From: Selenomonas sp.
GTDB taxonomy: Bacteria > Bacillota_C > Negativicutes > Selenomonadales > Selenomonadaceae
Direction of reading: 5' to 3'
Assembly: GCF_024693525.1 (NCBI RefSeq)
Contig: NZ_JAILKR010000078.1
Location: 1-22,299, forward strand
Length of the DNA: 22,299 nucleotides
Shown: positions 15,082 to 22,081 of the stretch, one piece after another
How the letters are laid out: every line of letters starts with the position of its first letter
How positions within the stretch are numbered: position 1 is the stretch's first letter
Notes under the pieces: model-generated
What the model saw: only the letters and a program-made list of their open reading frames with translations
What the model was told of the DNA's origin: nothing
Databases searched by the model: none
Program-made: the position numbers and the translations under genes

Positions 15082-15109
15082 ATCATACCGATTTACCGAA
15101 TCCTATAAA
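15082..15109 (-). promoter_or_regulatory. candidate promoter of the BRO-N/mod/res operon
   Basis: On the minus strand TTTATA (15104-15109), 16 bases and TATGAT (15082-15087) lie about 30 bases before the BRO-N ATG. Both boxes are imperfect but well spaced. Confidence 0.4.
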
Positions 15110-15138
15110 TACCGTGCAAGCGCAATGACCGCCCTCTC

Positions 15139-15174
15139 ATTATCTTATATATTATCTTACATACTTCTTATCTT
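15139..15174. repeat. short direct repeats in the gap before the restriction operon
   Basis: ATTATCTTA occurs at 15139-15147 and again at 15151-15159, a 12-base period. A shorter TTATCTT follows at 15168-15174. They lie upstream of the candidate operon promoter and after the stop of the DUF4080 gene. This could be a regulator site or simply AT-rich spacer. Confidence 0.35.
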
Positions 15175-15192
15175 TTTTACAATCAAAACCAA

Positions 15193-16980
15193 TCACTTAT
15201 TCGCCCTGTCATCGATTTCCAAATTTATCCTTTGACATACTGGTTCGCCCGCCGTGTAGTCGAACAATACCGCCGTCTGTTGACGGGTCAATGTTTTGTC
15301 TTCTGCCTCCATTACATGGTAGCCAAAGATTTCAATATGGTACTTCTTGTTGACGTCCCGCCAGTTGGTAAATTCATAGCCCGGCAGGTACTCGCGTACG
15401 CGGCTCGGGGCGCCTTTCCAGAAGCCCGCGGTGATATCCTGATAGCGCTGGCGGTTCCAACCAAGATTCTCGGGACGGATGCGGCCGCCGTCGGCCAGCA
15501 GGGCATCAAAGCGCAGGAGATTGTCGAGCAGTTCTTCATCGAGGGCGTAGACTTCGCAGGCAAAGTCCCGCAGATAGCCATAGAGATTTTTCGTGCTATG
15601 GCCGATTTTATGGAACCCTTTTTTCTCCCACCAGTCGGTGAATTTCTGCCAGAAGGCAAAGGCATCGCCCGCCTCCTGCTCCCGGATGATATAGGCAGCG
15701 GTCTTGCGACAGCGGCCTGCGTTGTAGTAGAGCTCAAAGACCATCTCAAAGCTGTGGAACCAGCGAATCTCCCCATAGCTTAGGGCATCGGTCACGAGCA
15801 CTTCATAGGGCGCCATCGGCATATACTGATAGCCATAGGGCGTTACGAGATTCATCATCGACGCCCCCTTGAGGAATTTCAGGAAACCGAGCTGCAGCAT
15901 GTCCGTCTGCAATTCGTAGACATCGTTAAAGGAACGCTGGAACGACGCCATGCCTTCCCCGGGCAGGCCGATGATGAGGTCCACATGCAGATGCATATTG
16001 TGAAAACTCATGATGCGATTGATATGCGCCTTGATGTCCTGCCAGTGATTGACCCGGGAGACGGCCTTCAACACCTGCTCATTCGTGGACTGGATGCCGA
16101 TTTCGAGCTGCACACGGCCCTTGGGCAGCTGGTTAAGCACCGTCAGCACTTCTTCGTCTAAATAGTCGATGGCCACCTCAAAATGAAAATTCGTGCGGCA
16201 CGAATCCGGCAGGGCCAGCAAATATTTCAAAATCGGCAGGAAATGGCTCTTCTTGGCGTTGAACGTGCGGTCGACGAACTTTACCTGCCGCACATCATGG
16301 CGCACGAAAAAGTCAAGCTCGGAAAAAACGCGCGCAAGCGGCAGGAAGCGAACCCCCGCCGTCGCACAGGACAGGCAGTAAGCACACGAAAACGGACAGC
16401 CGCGCGACGTCTCATAGTAGAGAATGCGCTCGCAAATATCTTCCATTTCTTCTTCGCGATAGGCAAAGGGCACCGCGGCAAGATCTGCCACCGTCACATC
16501 ATGCCCCTCATGAACGGCGCCATCGGCGCCGCGCCAGGCGATGCCGCGGATTTCTGACTGGTCAAGCAAGGCACTGACTTTTGACCGGTCAAATTGACAA
16601 GTCAAAAGCTGACTTGTCAATTGGCGGATTGACTCTTCGCCCTCGCCCCGCAGGACATAATCCACCATGGGAAATTCCCGCATAAAGTCCGCCGTGCCAT
16701 AGGACACCTCAGGCCCACCACAGATAATAACGGTATCCGGAAGGGCCGCTGGCAGCAAACGCAGCAGCCGTTTTACCACCTCGATATTCCAGATATAGCA
16801 GGAAATCCCCAAGACTTTTGGCTGCTGCTCATAGATTTCCCCGAGCATGTCCAAAAGCTGATGATTGATGGTAAGCTCCAAAATCCGCGAGCCCGGCACG
16901 GCCTCGCGCAAATAACGAATGGCCAGGGACGTATGGGAATATTTGGCATTGATGCCCAGCCATAAAATATCTTCTGTCAA
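15193..16980 (-). CDS. B12-binding domain / DUF4080 radical SAM protein (595 aa)
   Basis: Residues 1-115 form a Rossmann-like cobalamin-binding domain (LWLGINAKYSHTSLAIRYL at the start, IICGGPEVSY at 85-94, VLRGEGEE at 109-116). Residues about 185-400 are the radical SAM core with CX3CX2C (Cys195, Cys199, Cys202 in TSRGCPFSCAYCLSC), VKFVDRTFN (233-241) and LIIGLPGEG (335-343). The C-terminal 200 residues match the DUF4080 layout. The substrate is unknown. It starts at TTG (16978-16980), supported by AAGGAG 7 bases upstream; the next Met is 43 codons in. Residues 119-142, between the two domains, are encoded by four copies of the TTGAC-NN-GTCAA palindrome, and a fifth copy encodes LTRQ at 564-567. 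Confidence 0.88.
   Translation of the reverse strand: MTEDILWLGINAKYSHTSLAIRYLREAVPGSRILELTINHQLLDMLGEIYEQQPKVLGISCYIWNIEVVKRLLRLLPAALPDTVIICGGPEVSYGTADFMREFPMVDYVLRGEGEESIRQLTSQLLTCQFDRSKVSALLDQSEIRGIAWRGADGAVHEGHDVTVADLAAVPFAYREEEMEDICERILYYETSRGCPFSCAYCLSCATAGVRFLPLARVFSELDFFVRHDVRQVKFVDRTFNAKKSHFLPILKYLLALPDSCRTNFHFEVAIDYLDEEVLTVLNQLPKGRVQLEIGIQSTNEQVLKAVSRVNHWQDIKAHINRIMSFHNMHLHVDLIIGLPGEGMASFQRSFNDVYELQTDMLQLGFLKFLKGASMMNLVTPYGYQYMPMAPYEVLVTDALSYGEIRWFHSFEMVFELYYNAGRCRKTAAYIIREQEAGDAFAFWQKFTDWWEKKGFHKIGHSTKNLYGYLRDFACEVYALDEELLDNLLRFDALLADGGRIRPENLGWNRQRYQDITAGFWKGAPSRVREYLPGYEFTNWRDVNKKYHIEIFGYHVMEAEDKTLTRQQTAVLFDYTAGEPVCQRINLEIDDRANK
15280..15291. repeat. palindrome TTGACGGGTCAA (family copy, in DUF4080 gene)
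   Basis: This is a perfect copy of TTGAC-NN-GTCAA inside coding sequence. The gene strand reads LTRQ here, near the C-terminus. See also 16554-16620 and 20936-20947. Confidence 0.8.
16554..16620. repeat. cluster of four TTGAC-NN-GTCAA palindromes inside the DUF4080 gene
   Basis: Copies are CTGACTGGTCAA (16554-16565, one mismatch), TTGACCGGTCAA (16581-16592), TTGACAAGTCAA (16594-16605) and CTGACTTGTCAA (16609-16620, one mismatch). The last two also form an 11-base perfect inverted repeat around AAAGC. They encode residues 121-142, with LTSQ, LTCQ, FDRS and LDQS, so two different reading frames are used. The reading frame of the gene is kept throughout. Confidence 0.85.
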
Positions 16981-17038
16981 AATCGTTCTCCTTACTATAG
17001 CAAATGCTTTCTATATAATATCTACTTATTCTACCACA

Positions 17039-17067
17039 TTACGCTTCCCCTTGGTATGTGTTATAAT
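17039..17067 (+). promoter_or_regulatory. extended -10 promoter of pepF
   Basis: TATAAT (17062-17067) is preceded by TGT, giving the extended -10 form. The -35 region is weak (TTACGC, 17039-17044). It lies about 37 bases before the pepF ATG. Confidence 0.6.
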
Positions 17068-17103
17068 AATTGAGAACAACTTTCTAATAGAGAGGACGAT
17101 AGT

Positions 17104-18903
17104 ATGACAAATCAAAATAAATTAGCCCGCCGGGAGGACATTCCTGCAGCAGACAAATGGCATCTTTATGATATTTTCGCCACCCACGCCGATTGGCAAA
17201 AGGCCCGGGATGCCATCGAAGGTCAGCTGGAAACCATCCAGCAGTTTGCCGGAAAGCTCTCCGTCCCCCAGCAGCTCCTGGACTGCCTGACCGCCGTCGA
17301 CACCATGGAAATTAATCTTAGCGCCGTCTTTGCCTATGCGCGCATGATGGCCGATACCGATACGACCAATCAGGAATATCAGGCCGATACCGCCAGCTGC
17401 CTGCCGCTCCTAGACAAAGCCTCGGCGGCCTGCGCCTTTATCGAGCCTGAGCTTCTGTCCCTGCCCGAAGAATCCCTGCGTACCATGGCCGGTAAACTAC
17501 CGGGCCTAAAAAAATACCAGTTCCGCTTCCAGGACCTCTTGCGGGGCAAGGAGCATGTGCTGACCACGGAGCAGGAGGCCTTCCTCGCCCGCACCGGCGA
17601 AATCCGCGCCACAGCCCGCAATACCTACACGGTTATGACCAATGCGGATATGAAATTCCCTGACACTCTGGGCGAAGATGGCAAGCTTACGACCCTCTCT
17701 GAGAGCCGCTACATGCAGTTCATCCGCTCCCAGGATGGCAAAGTGCGCGCCGATGCCTTTCACAAGCTCTTTACCACCTATCTTTCGTTCCGCAACACCT
17801 TTGCCAGCCTCTACAGCTCCTCGGTGAAGGCCAGCCAGTTCCTAAGCACCACCCGCAAATATCCTTCGATGCTTGCTGGAGCCCTCGATGCGGGCAATAT
17901 TCCCGTCAGCGTCTACGAGCAGACCATAAAGGTCACCCACGAGTTTTTGCCCGAGCTCCATCGCTACATGAAGCTCAAGAAAAAACTCTTAGGCGTCAAC
18001 GAGCTCCATATGTATGACCTCTACGTGCCAGTAGTAGAAAAGCCGAAAACGCCGTATACCTACGACGAGGCCCGCCATATCTTAAAAGAAGCGCTGGCTC
18101 CCTTAGGCCAGCAGTATCTTGCCGACCTCTTTGCGGGTCTTGATGGCGGCTGGGTGGACCGTCTTGAAAACGAAGGCAAGCACAGCGGCGCCTACTCCTG
18201 GGGCGTCTATGGCGTGCACCCCTTCGTGCTCATGAGCTGGCACGATACCTACGATGCCGTCTCGACGCTGGCCCACGAGATGGGCCACAGCATGCACAGC
18301 TTCTACAGCGCCAAGAATCAGGAATACACGAACTCCGAATACACGATTTTCTGCGCTGAGGTCGCCTCCACCACCAACGAAAACCTGCTGCTCGAATACA
18401 TGCTGAAGCATGCGGATGAAAAGGACCGCCTCTATTATCTAAACCTTTATCTCGAGCAGATTCGCACGACGGTCTTCCGTCAGGTGCTCTTTGCCGAGTT
18501 TGAAAAACTCACGCACGAAGCCGTCGAAGCAGGCGAGGCTTTGACCGCCGACAAGCTCGAAGGAATCTGGATGGACCTCAACCGCAAGTATTACGGCGAA
18601 GGCGTCGTGCTCGACGACGAGCTGCGCGCCGAGTGGTCGCGCATCCCGCACTTCTACCGTCCGTTCTACGTCTACCAGTACGCGACCGGCTATGCAGCCG
18701 CCATGACGCTCTCCGAGAAAGTCCGCACCCAGGGAGAAGCCGCCCAGCAGGCTTATCTTGGCTTCCTCGCTAGCGGCGGCAGCGACTACTCCATCAAGCT
18801 GCTGCAAAACGCCGGCGTCGATATGACGAGCCGCGAGCCGTTTGCCATCACGTTCCGCAAATTCAGCCAGTGTCTCGATCAGCTTGAAAAAATTATCAAA
18901 TAA
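17104..18903 (+). CDS. pepF: oligoendopeptidase F (M3 family zinc metallopeptidase)
   Basis: A cytoplasmic zinc peptidase that cuts short peptides (about 7-17 residues in characterised members). The active site is LAHEMGHSMH, with HEMGH at 391-395 giving two zinc histidines and the catalytic Glu392. The third ligand is Glu419 in FCAEVAST (416-423). The N-terminal helical part (35-230) and the C-terminal HFYRPFYVYQYATGYAAA segment are typical of the PepF branch. The length of 599 aa is normal. The ATG at 17104 follows AGAGGA at good spacing. The gene is divergent from the DUF4080 gene and upstream of rpmB, but no terminator is seen between pepF and the rpmB promoter. Confidence 0.95.
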   Translation: MTNQNKLARREDIPAADKWHLYDIFATHADWQKARDAIEGQLETIQQFAGKLSVPQQLLDCLTAVDTMEINLSAVFAYARMMADTDTTNQEYQADTASCLPLLDKASAACAFIEPELLSLPEESLRTMAGKLPGLKKYQFRFQDLLRGKEHVLTTEQEAFLARTGEIRATARNTYTVMTNADMKFPDTLGEDGKLTTLSESRYMQFIRSQDGKVRADAFHKLFTTYLSFRNTFASLYSSSVKASQFLSTTRKYPSMLAGALDAGNIPVSVYEQTIKVTHEFLPELHRYMKLKKKLLGVNELHMYDLYVPVVEKPKTPYTYDEARHILKEALAPLGQQYLADLFAGLDGGWVDRLENEGKHSGAYSWGVYGVHPFVLMSWHDTYDAVSTLAHEMGHSMHSFYSAKNQEYTNSEYTIFCAEVASTTNENLLLEYMLKHADEKDRLYYLNLYLEQIRTTVFRQVLFAEFEKLTHEAVEAGEALTADKLEGIWMDLNRKYYGEGVVLDDELRAEWSRIPHFYRPFYVYQYATGYAAAMTLSEKVRTQGEAAQQAYLGFLASGGSDYSIKLLQNAGVDMTSREPFAITFRKFSQCLDQLEKIIK

Positions 18904-18927
18904 TTTCCGGCTGTCAAGGTTTACTAC

Positions 18928-18956
18928 TTGCAACCTGTGGGAATTTATGCTAGAAT
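18928..18956 (+). promoter_or_regulatory. promoter of rpmB
   Basis: TTGCAA (18928-18933), a 17-base spacer and TAGAAT (18951-18956), with TGC before the -10, lie about 55 bases before the rpmB ATG. Confidence 0.75.
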
Positions 18957-18972
18957 ACTTGTATTGTGTTGT

Positions 18973-19002
18973 TAGGGGTAACTATGCTCCTACGTTAAGG
19001 AG
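18973..19002 (+). promoter_or_regulatory. rpmB leader with two competing hairpins over the Shine-Dalgarno site
   Basis: CTCCT (18987-18991) can pair with AGGAG (18998-19002), which is the Shine-Dalgarno core of rpmB. The same segment can instead pair upstream: TAGGGG (18973-18978) with CTCCTA (18987-18992). The two stems exclude each other. This layout would suit translational control, possibly by L28 itself, but the stems are only 5 and 6 pairs and the idea is untested. Confidence 0.4.
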
Positions 19003-19011
19003 GTGTAACAC

Positions 19012-19203
19012 ATGGCAAGTGTTTGCGAAGTTTGTGCAAAGGGTCAGCTGTCTGGTAACAACGTCAGCCATTCCCACCTGAAGACGAAACGTGCTTGGAA
19101 ACCGAACATCCAGCGTGTCCGCGCTGTTGTTGACGGCGAGGTCAAACGCGTCAACGTCTGCACGCGCTGCCTGCGTTCCGGTAAGGTTCAGCGTGCCCTC
19201 TAA
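19012..19203 (+). CDS. rpmB: 50S ribosomal protein L28
   Basis: A 63-residue ribosomal protein of the large subunit. It is the zinc-binding form, with CxxC pairs at Cys5/Cys8 (CEVC) and Cys50/Cys53 (CTRC). The family signature NNVSHSHLKTKRAWKPNIQ (16-34) is intact, and the ending RSGKVQRAL is typical. The Shine-Dalgarno AAGGAGG is perfect. The gene stands alone with its own promoter and terminator, the usual single-gene arrangement of rpmB in Firmicutes. Confidence 0.97.
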   Translation: MASVCEVCAKGQLSGNNVSHSHLKTKRAWKPNIQRVRAVVDGEVKRVNVCTRCLRSGKVQRAL

Positions 19204-19235
19204 TTTGCGCATAATATCAAAAGCTGATATATCAT

Positions 19236-19280
19236 AAAGAAAGCGAAAGAGCTCGTCTCTTTCGCTTTCTTTATTTTTTT
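19236..19280 (+). terminator. terminator of rpmB
   Basis: A perfect 16-base-pair stem (AAAGAAAGCGAAAGAG with CTCTTTCGCTTTCTTT, 19236-19251 and 19257-19272) has a five-base loop and is followed by ATTTTTTT. Confidence 0.92.
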
Positions 19281-19282
19281 AT

Positions 19283-19332
19283 AAAAAAGGCGTGATGCCC
19301 AAAGCCAATCAAATGCTTTGGGGCATCACGCC
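19283..19332 (-). terminator. terminator of the LuxR-type gene, overlapping its last codons
   Basis: On the minus strand GGCGTGATGCCCCAAAGC (19315-19332) pairs with GCTTTGGGCATCACGCC (19289-19305; one bulged base) and runs into TTTTTT (19283-19288). The ascending arm encodes the final residues GVMPQS of the LuxR-type protein, and its TGA stop (19309-19311) lies in the loop. Confidence 0.88.
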
Positions 19333-20097
19333 TTCCAATACGCAACGGCACATCACCGAAGCGCGATTGGGTACATTCATCTTCTTGCAGATAACATAGA
19401 CGTGCTTCTTGACGGTGCTCTCTGCACTGTTCACGCGCTCACTGATCTGGCGATTCGACCAGCCACGGCACAACAATCCTGTGATTTGAATTTCCCGTTC
19501 CGTCAGCCCAAACCGCTGTTTTAACACCATCCGGATTCGCTGATTTTCGTCATTCTGTGGATGAAACTGATATAAACGCTGGGCGACATGCGGCTCAATA
19601 CAGCGAAGCTTCATCAGCTCTAAGTCCGTGAAATTCCCCATTTCTTTGGGACGCAGCAGCCCGAATTTTCCGAGCAGCAGATCGTTTTTTACCAGCCATA
19701 ACTTGCAACTGTAATGCATGCCAATCGGCTTCCGCACCTGCTGATAAAAATCCGAACTCTGCAGGAATTCTTCGCTTAACACATCGGTATCGCGGAACAC
19801 CAACGACTCCTTGCGCCACTCCAACGACCGGTAGGGATAGGATTTCCCTAAGCGGATCGCTTTAGCTGACATTTCCTCAAAACTCGGTGCGTCTGGGCTC
19901 CACTTGTAGCTAATGGGCTTCACATGACGTTTATCATCAGCTTCATTCCGCATGATAAAGGAAACACCACAAGCAAACGGGACCAAGCTTTCTAACGCTT
20001 CAAACACAGCCTGCCGATATTCATCTACGCTGGCCTCATAACATTTCAGCACAGCCATAGTCATCACGTGGCATTCATTTTCATCCAAATAAAGCAT
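19309..20097 (-). CDS. LuxR-type transcription regulator (262 aa)
   Basis: A DNA-binding regulator. Numbered from the upstream ATG at 20115, residues 202-260 are the LuxR helix-turn-helix: FGLTEREIQITGLLCRGWSN, QISERVNSAESTVKKH and VPNRASVM. Residues about 35-185 form an unidentified sensor-like region that could be GAF-like (FACGVSFIMRNEAD..., KLWLVKNDLLLGKFGLLRP). There is no receiver-domain phosphorylation pocket. The ATG at 20097 is preferred because AGAGAGG lies 8 bases upstream. The ATG at 20115 has no proper ribosome site and would leave a leader of only about 10 bases after the predicted start point. No signal or target gene is evident; it is flanked by unrelated genes and may be autoregulated. 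Confidence 0.85.
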   Translation of the reverse strand: MLYLDENECHVMTMAVLKCYEASVDEYRQAVFEALESLVPFACGVSFIMRNEADDKRHVKPISYKWSPDAPSFEEMSAKAIRLGKSYPYRSLEWRKESLVFRDTDVLSEEFLQSSDFYQQVRKPIGMHYSCKLWLVKNDLLLGKFGLLRPKEMGNFTDLELMKLRCIEPHVAQRLYQFHPQNDENQRIRMVLKQRFGLTEREIQITGLLCRGWSNRQISERVNSAESTVKKHVYVICKKMNVPNRASVMCRCVLEGVMPQSI

Positions 20098-20131
20098 ATC
20101 CCTTGCCTCTCTCATCTCTTTTTCTCACTTC

Positions 20132-20137
20132 ATTATA
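20132..20137 (-). promoter_or_regulatory. -10 box of the LuxR-type gene
   Basis: A perfect TATAAT on the minus strand, 35 bases upstream of the chosen ATG. No good -35 box is seen at 17 bases, so activation by a regulator is possible. Confidence 0.5.
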
Positions 20138-20442
20138 CCCTCATTATCCCCATTTTGCTATAACGAAAATCCTTGACTCAGTTCGGGTCATCCGTCCTCT
20201 TTCGTACAAATGAAAGAAGCGAGCCCCTCAAGGCTCGCCTCCAAAAAACATATAATCCCCTATACCAATCAGCTTCCCCAAGCCTCATAGCAACCATCGA
20301 AGAATCGTTCCTCAAACGTACCAGGAACCATTCATCCCTCATAATCCATTCCGACGGCTCCTCTATTATAATGAAACTTTTTCGGCTTTACAATGCATCG
20401 GTAGTAGGCGTAATTATTTTTCTACCACTTTAGTAGTATAAA
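20138..20442. other. intergenic stretch, no convincing gene
   Basis: This gap lies downstream of the YgjP-like gene and upstream of the LuxR-type gene. It holds one hairpin (20219-20238) and otherwise unremarkable AT-rich sequence. An 86-codon plus-strand frame begins at TTG with no ribosome site and is not supported. Confidence 0.5.
20211..20238 (-). terminator. probable terminator of the hslO/YgjP-like unit
   Basis: GCGAGCC (20219-20225) pairs with GGCTCGC (20232-20238) around a six-base loop. On the minus strand it is followed by a T-rich tail (TTCTTTC). It lies about 200 bases past the YgjP-like stop, so the link is tentative. Confidence 0.45.
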
Positions 20443-21156
20443 TTAGGCAAAATCTGCGAACTGATTCAGCTCCCGCCGAATGCGCCGCCAATCCGGACAG
20501 TATGCATCCATCCTTGCCTTGAAGGCCGGACCGTGATTATGCACCCAGAGGTGCGTTAATTCATGCAGCATGACATACTCTAGTGCCTCCGGCTTATACT
20601 TAGCCAGCTGCAGATTGAGCCAGACGCGGGCCTTCACGATATTGCAAGTCCCCCAGCGCGTCTTCATGTTGCGGATACGGCATTCGGCGGCTTTTTTGCC
20701 AACGATAGCTTCGCAGCGAGGCAAAAGCTTGGGAACCGCCTGTTCCAGCTGACGGCGGTAAAGCCCATTGACGATTTCGCGCCGCTGTTCCACCGTCGCA
20801 TAGGCAGGAACCGTGAGGACAATCCGTGCATCCCTGCAAACCACCGAAGCCTGACGACCAGCCGAATCGCGTACCACGAGATCATAATAGACACCCCAAA
20901 GCGGGATTTTATCGCCCGTCTGATATTGACGGGTCAATTTTTGCGTCTCCGCCTTTTCCCGGATGGCCTGCTGTTTTTTTTCGACCCACGGCCAGTGCTT
21001 GCCCAAAAACTCGGTAATGCGTTCACGCTTCATGCGCATAGGCGCGGTTACCTCAATGCGGCCAGCAGGCTTTTGCACCCGCAGATACATGTTTTTGATT
21101 CGCTTGCGTTTAAGGTATATCACCTGTCCGGCAAACGGAAAGATTTCCTCGGTCAT
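20443..21156 (-). CDS. YgjP/SprT-like zinc metallopeptidase (237 aa)
   Basis: The zinc-binding helix is YVMLHELTHLWVHNHGPAF, with HELTH at 198-202 and a third histidine candidate at His206 or His208. It is preceded by the family signature MKTRWGTC (164-171). The N-terminal half (10-130) is the beta-rich part of this DUF45 family, with a Lys/Gln-rich helix at 55-75. Family members are cytoplasmic and their substrate is poorly defined. The ATG (21154-21156) overlaps the hslO TAA by one base (TAATG), so translation is probably coupled. Residues LTRQ (74-77), in the loop after that helix, are encoded by a copy of the TTGAC-NN-GTCAA palindrome. Confidence 0.87.
   Translation of the reverse strand: MTEEIFPFAGQVIYLKRKRIKNMYLRVQKPAGRIEVTAPMRMKRERITEFLGKHWPWVEKKQQAIREKAETQKLTRQYQTGDKIPLWGVYYDLVVRDSAGRQASVVCRDARIVLTVPAYATVEQRREIVNGLYRRQLEQAVPKLLPRCEAIVGKKAAECRIRNMKTRWGTCNIVKARVWLNLQLAKYKPEALEYVMLHELTHLWVHNHGPAFKARMDAYCPDWRRIRRELNQFADFA
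20936..20947. repeat. palindrome TTGACGGGTCAA (family copy, in YgjP-like gene)
   Basis: This is a perfect copy, identical to the one at 15280-15291. The gene strand again reads LTRQ, in a loop between a helix and the next strand. Confidence 0.8.
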
Positions 21157-22034
21157 TACTTCCGGCGCTTTTCGGACTCGTCAAAAATCGCCTGCAGTTC
21201 CTCGCCCGAAAACTCGTATTTCTCATTGCAGAAATGGCAGCAGACTTCGGCATGACCATCGTCGACGAGCGTCTGCAAATCGTTTTTGCCCAGGCTCAAG
21301 AGAACTTCGCTGATGCGCTCCTTCGAGCACTGGCATTTAAAGGCCAAGTCCGTTGTCGTCATGTAGTTGACGTCAAAGCCCTGCAGGAGCTCGGCGATGA
21401 TGCCTTTAGCATCGAGGCCGCGCTCGACCATATGCGAAACGGAATTTACCGTGCGCAGATTGGCCTCAAGCTTATCGATGCATTCATCGGTCGCATCGGG
21501 TAGCGGCTGGATGATAAAGCCGCCGGCACCAATGCATTTGAAATCGGGATTTACCAGCACGCCCAGGCCGACACTCGACGGCGTCTGCTCGGAAACGTAG
21601 AGATACTTCGTGAGGTCATCGGCAATCTCGCCATCGGTGATTTCCGTGCTGCCCGTAATCGGGTTCTTGAGTCCCGTAAAGCGCGTAACCGACACCATGC
21701 CCTTGCCGACACCGCCGCCCACATCGATTTTGCCGAGGCTGTTGAGCGGCAGATTGACATGCGGCTCATCGATATAGCCACGCACAAAGCCCTCAGGCGT
21801 TGCATCCGCCGTGACTTTTCCGAGCGGGCCATCGCCATCGAATTTTATCGTCAGTGCCTCTTTGTTCTTGAGGTTGGCCGCCATCAACAGCGCCGCCGTC
21901 ATCGTGCGGCCAAGAGCAGCCGCCGCTACCGGATAACAATCATGACGGCGGATTGCCTCATTGACAAGGTCCGTCGTGACTGCCGCATAGATGCGCACGC
22001 CCTCCGCCGTTGCTTTTACTAAATGGTCTTTCAT
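21156..22034 (-). CDS. hslO: Hsp33 redox-regulated chaperone
   Basis: A cytoplasmic holdase switched on by oxidation. The redox zinc site is intact: CQC (234-236) and CHFC (266-269), giving Cys234, Cys236, Cys266 and Cys269. An extra Cys265 stands next to the second pair. The core carries family markers such as ALGRTMTAALLMA (40-52), IKFDGDGPLG (63-72), GFVRGYID (82-89), and SVSHMVERGLDAKGI. The length of 292 aa is typical. The ATG follows AGGAAGG. The gene begins a two-gene unit with the YgjP-like metallopeptidase and lies after a phosphodiesterase gene, separated by a terminator-like hairpin. Confidence 0.96.
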   Translation of the reverse strand: MKDHLVKATAEGVRIYAAVTTDLVNEAIRRHDCYPVAAAALGRTMTAALLMAANLKNKEALTIKFDGDGPLGKVTADATPEGFVRGYIDEPHVNLPLNSLGKIDVGGGVGKGMVSVTRFTGLKNPITGSTEITDGEIADDLTKYLYVSEQTPSSVGLGVLVNPDFKCIGAGGFIIQPLPDATDECIDKLEANLRTVNSVSHMVERGLDAKGIIAELLQGFDVNYMTTTDLAFKCQCSKERISEVLLSLGKNDLQTLVDDGHAEVCCHFCNEKYEFSGEELQAIFDESEKRRK

Positions 22035-22049
22035 GAATATTTCCTTCCT

Positions 22050-22075
22050 AAAAGGCCTTCCCCGCTGGGGAAGGC
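22050..22075 (-). terminator. terminator-like hairpin between the phosphodiesterase gene and hslO
   Basis: GCCTTCCCC (22055-22063) pairs perfectly with GGGGAAGGC (22067-22075) around a GCT loop. On the minus strand it is followed by CTTTTAGG, a short T tract. Some read-through into hslO is likely. Confidence 0.65.
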
Positions 22076-22081
22076 TAATCT

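Noticed and set aside
20173..20433. 86-codon plus-strand frame in the gap before the LuxR-type gene
   Set aside because: It starts at TTG with no Shine-Dalgarno site and spans a hairpin; composition is not gene-like.
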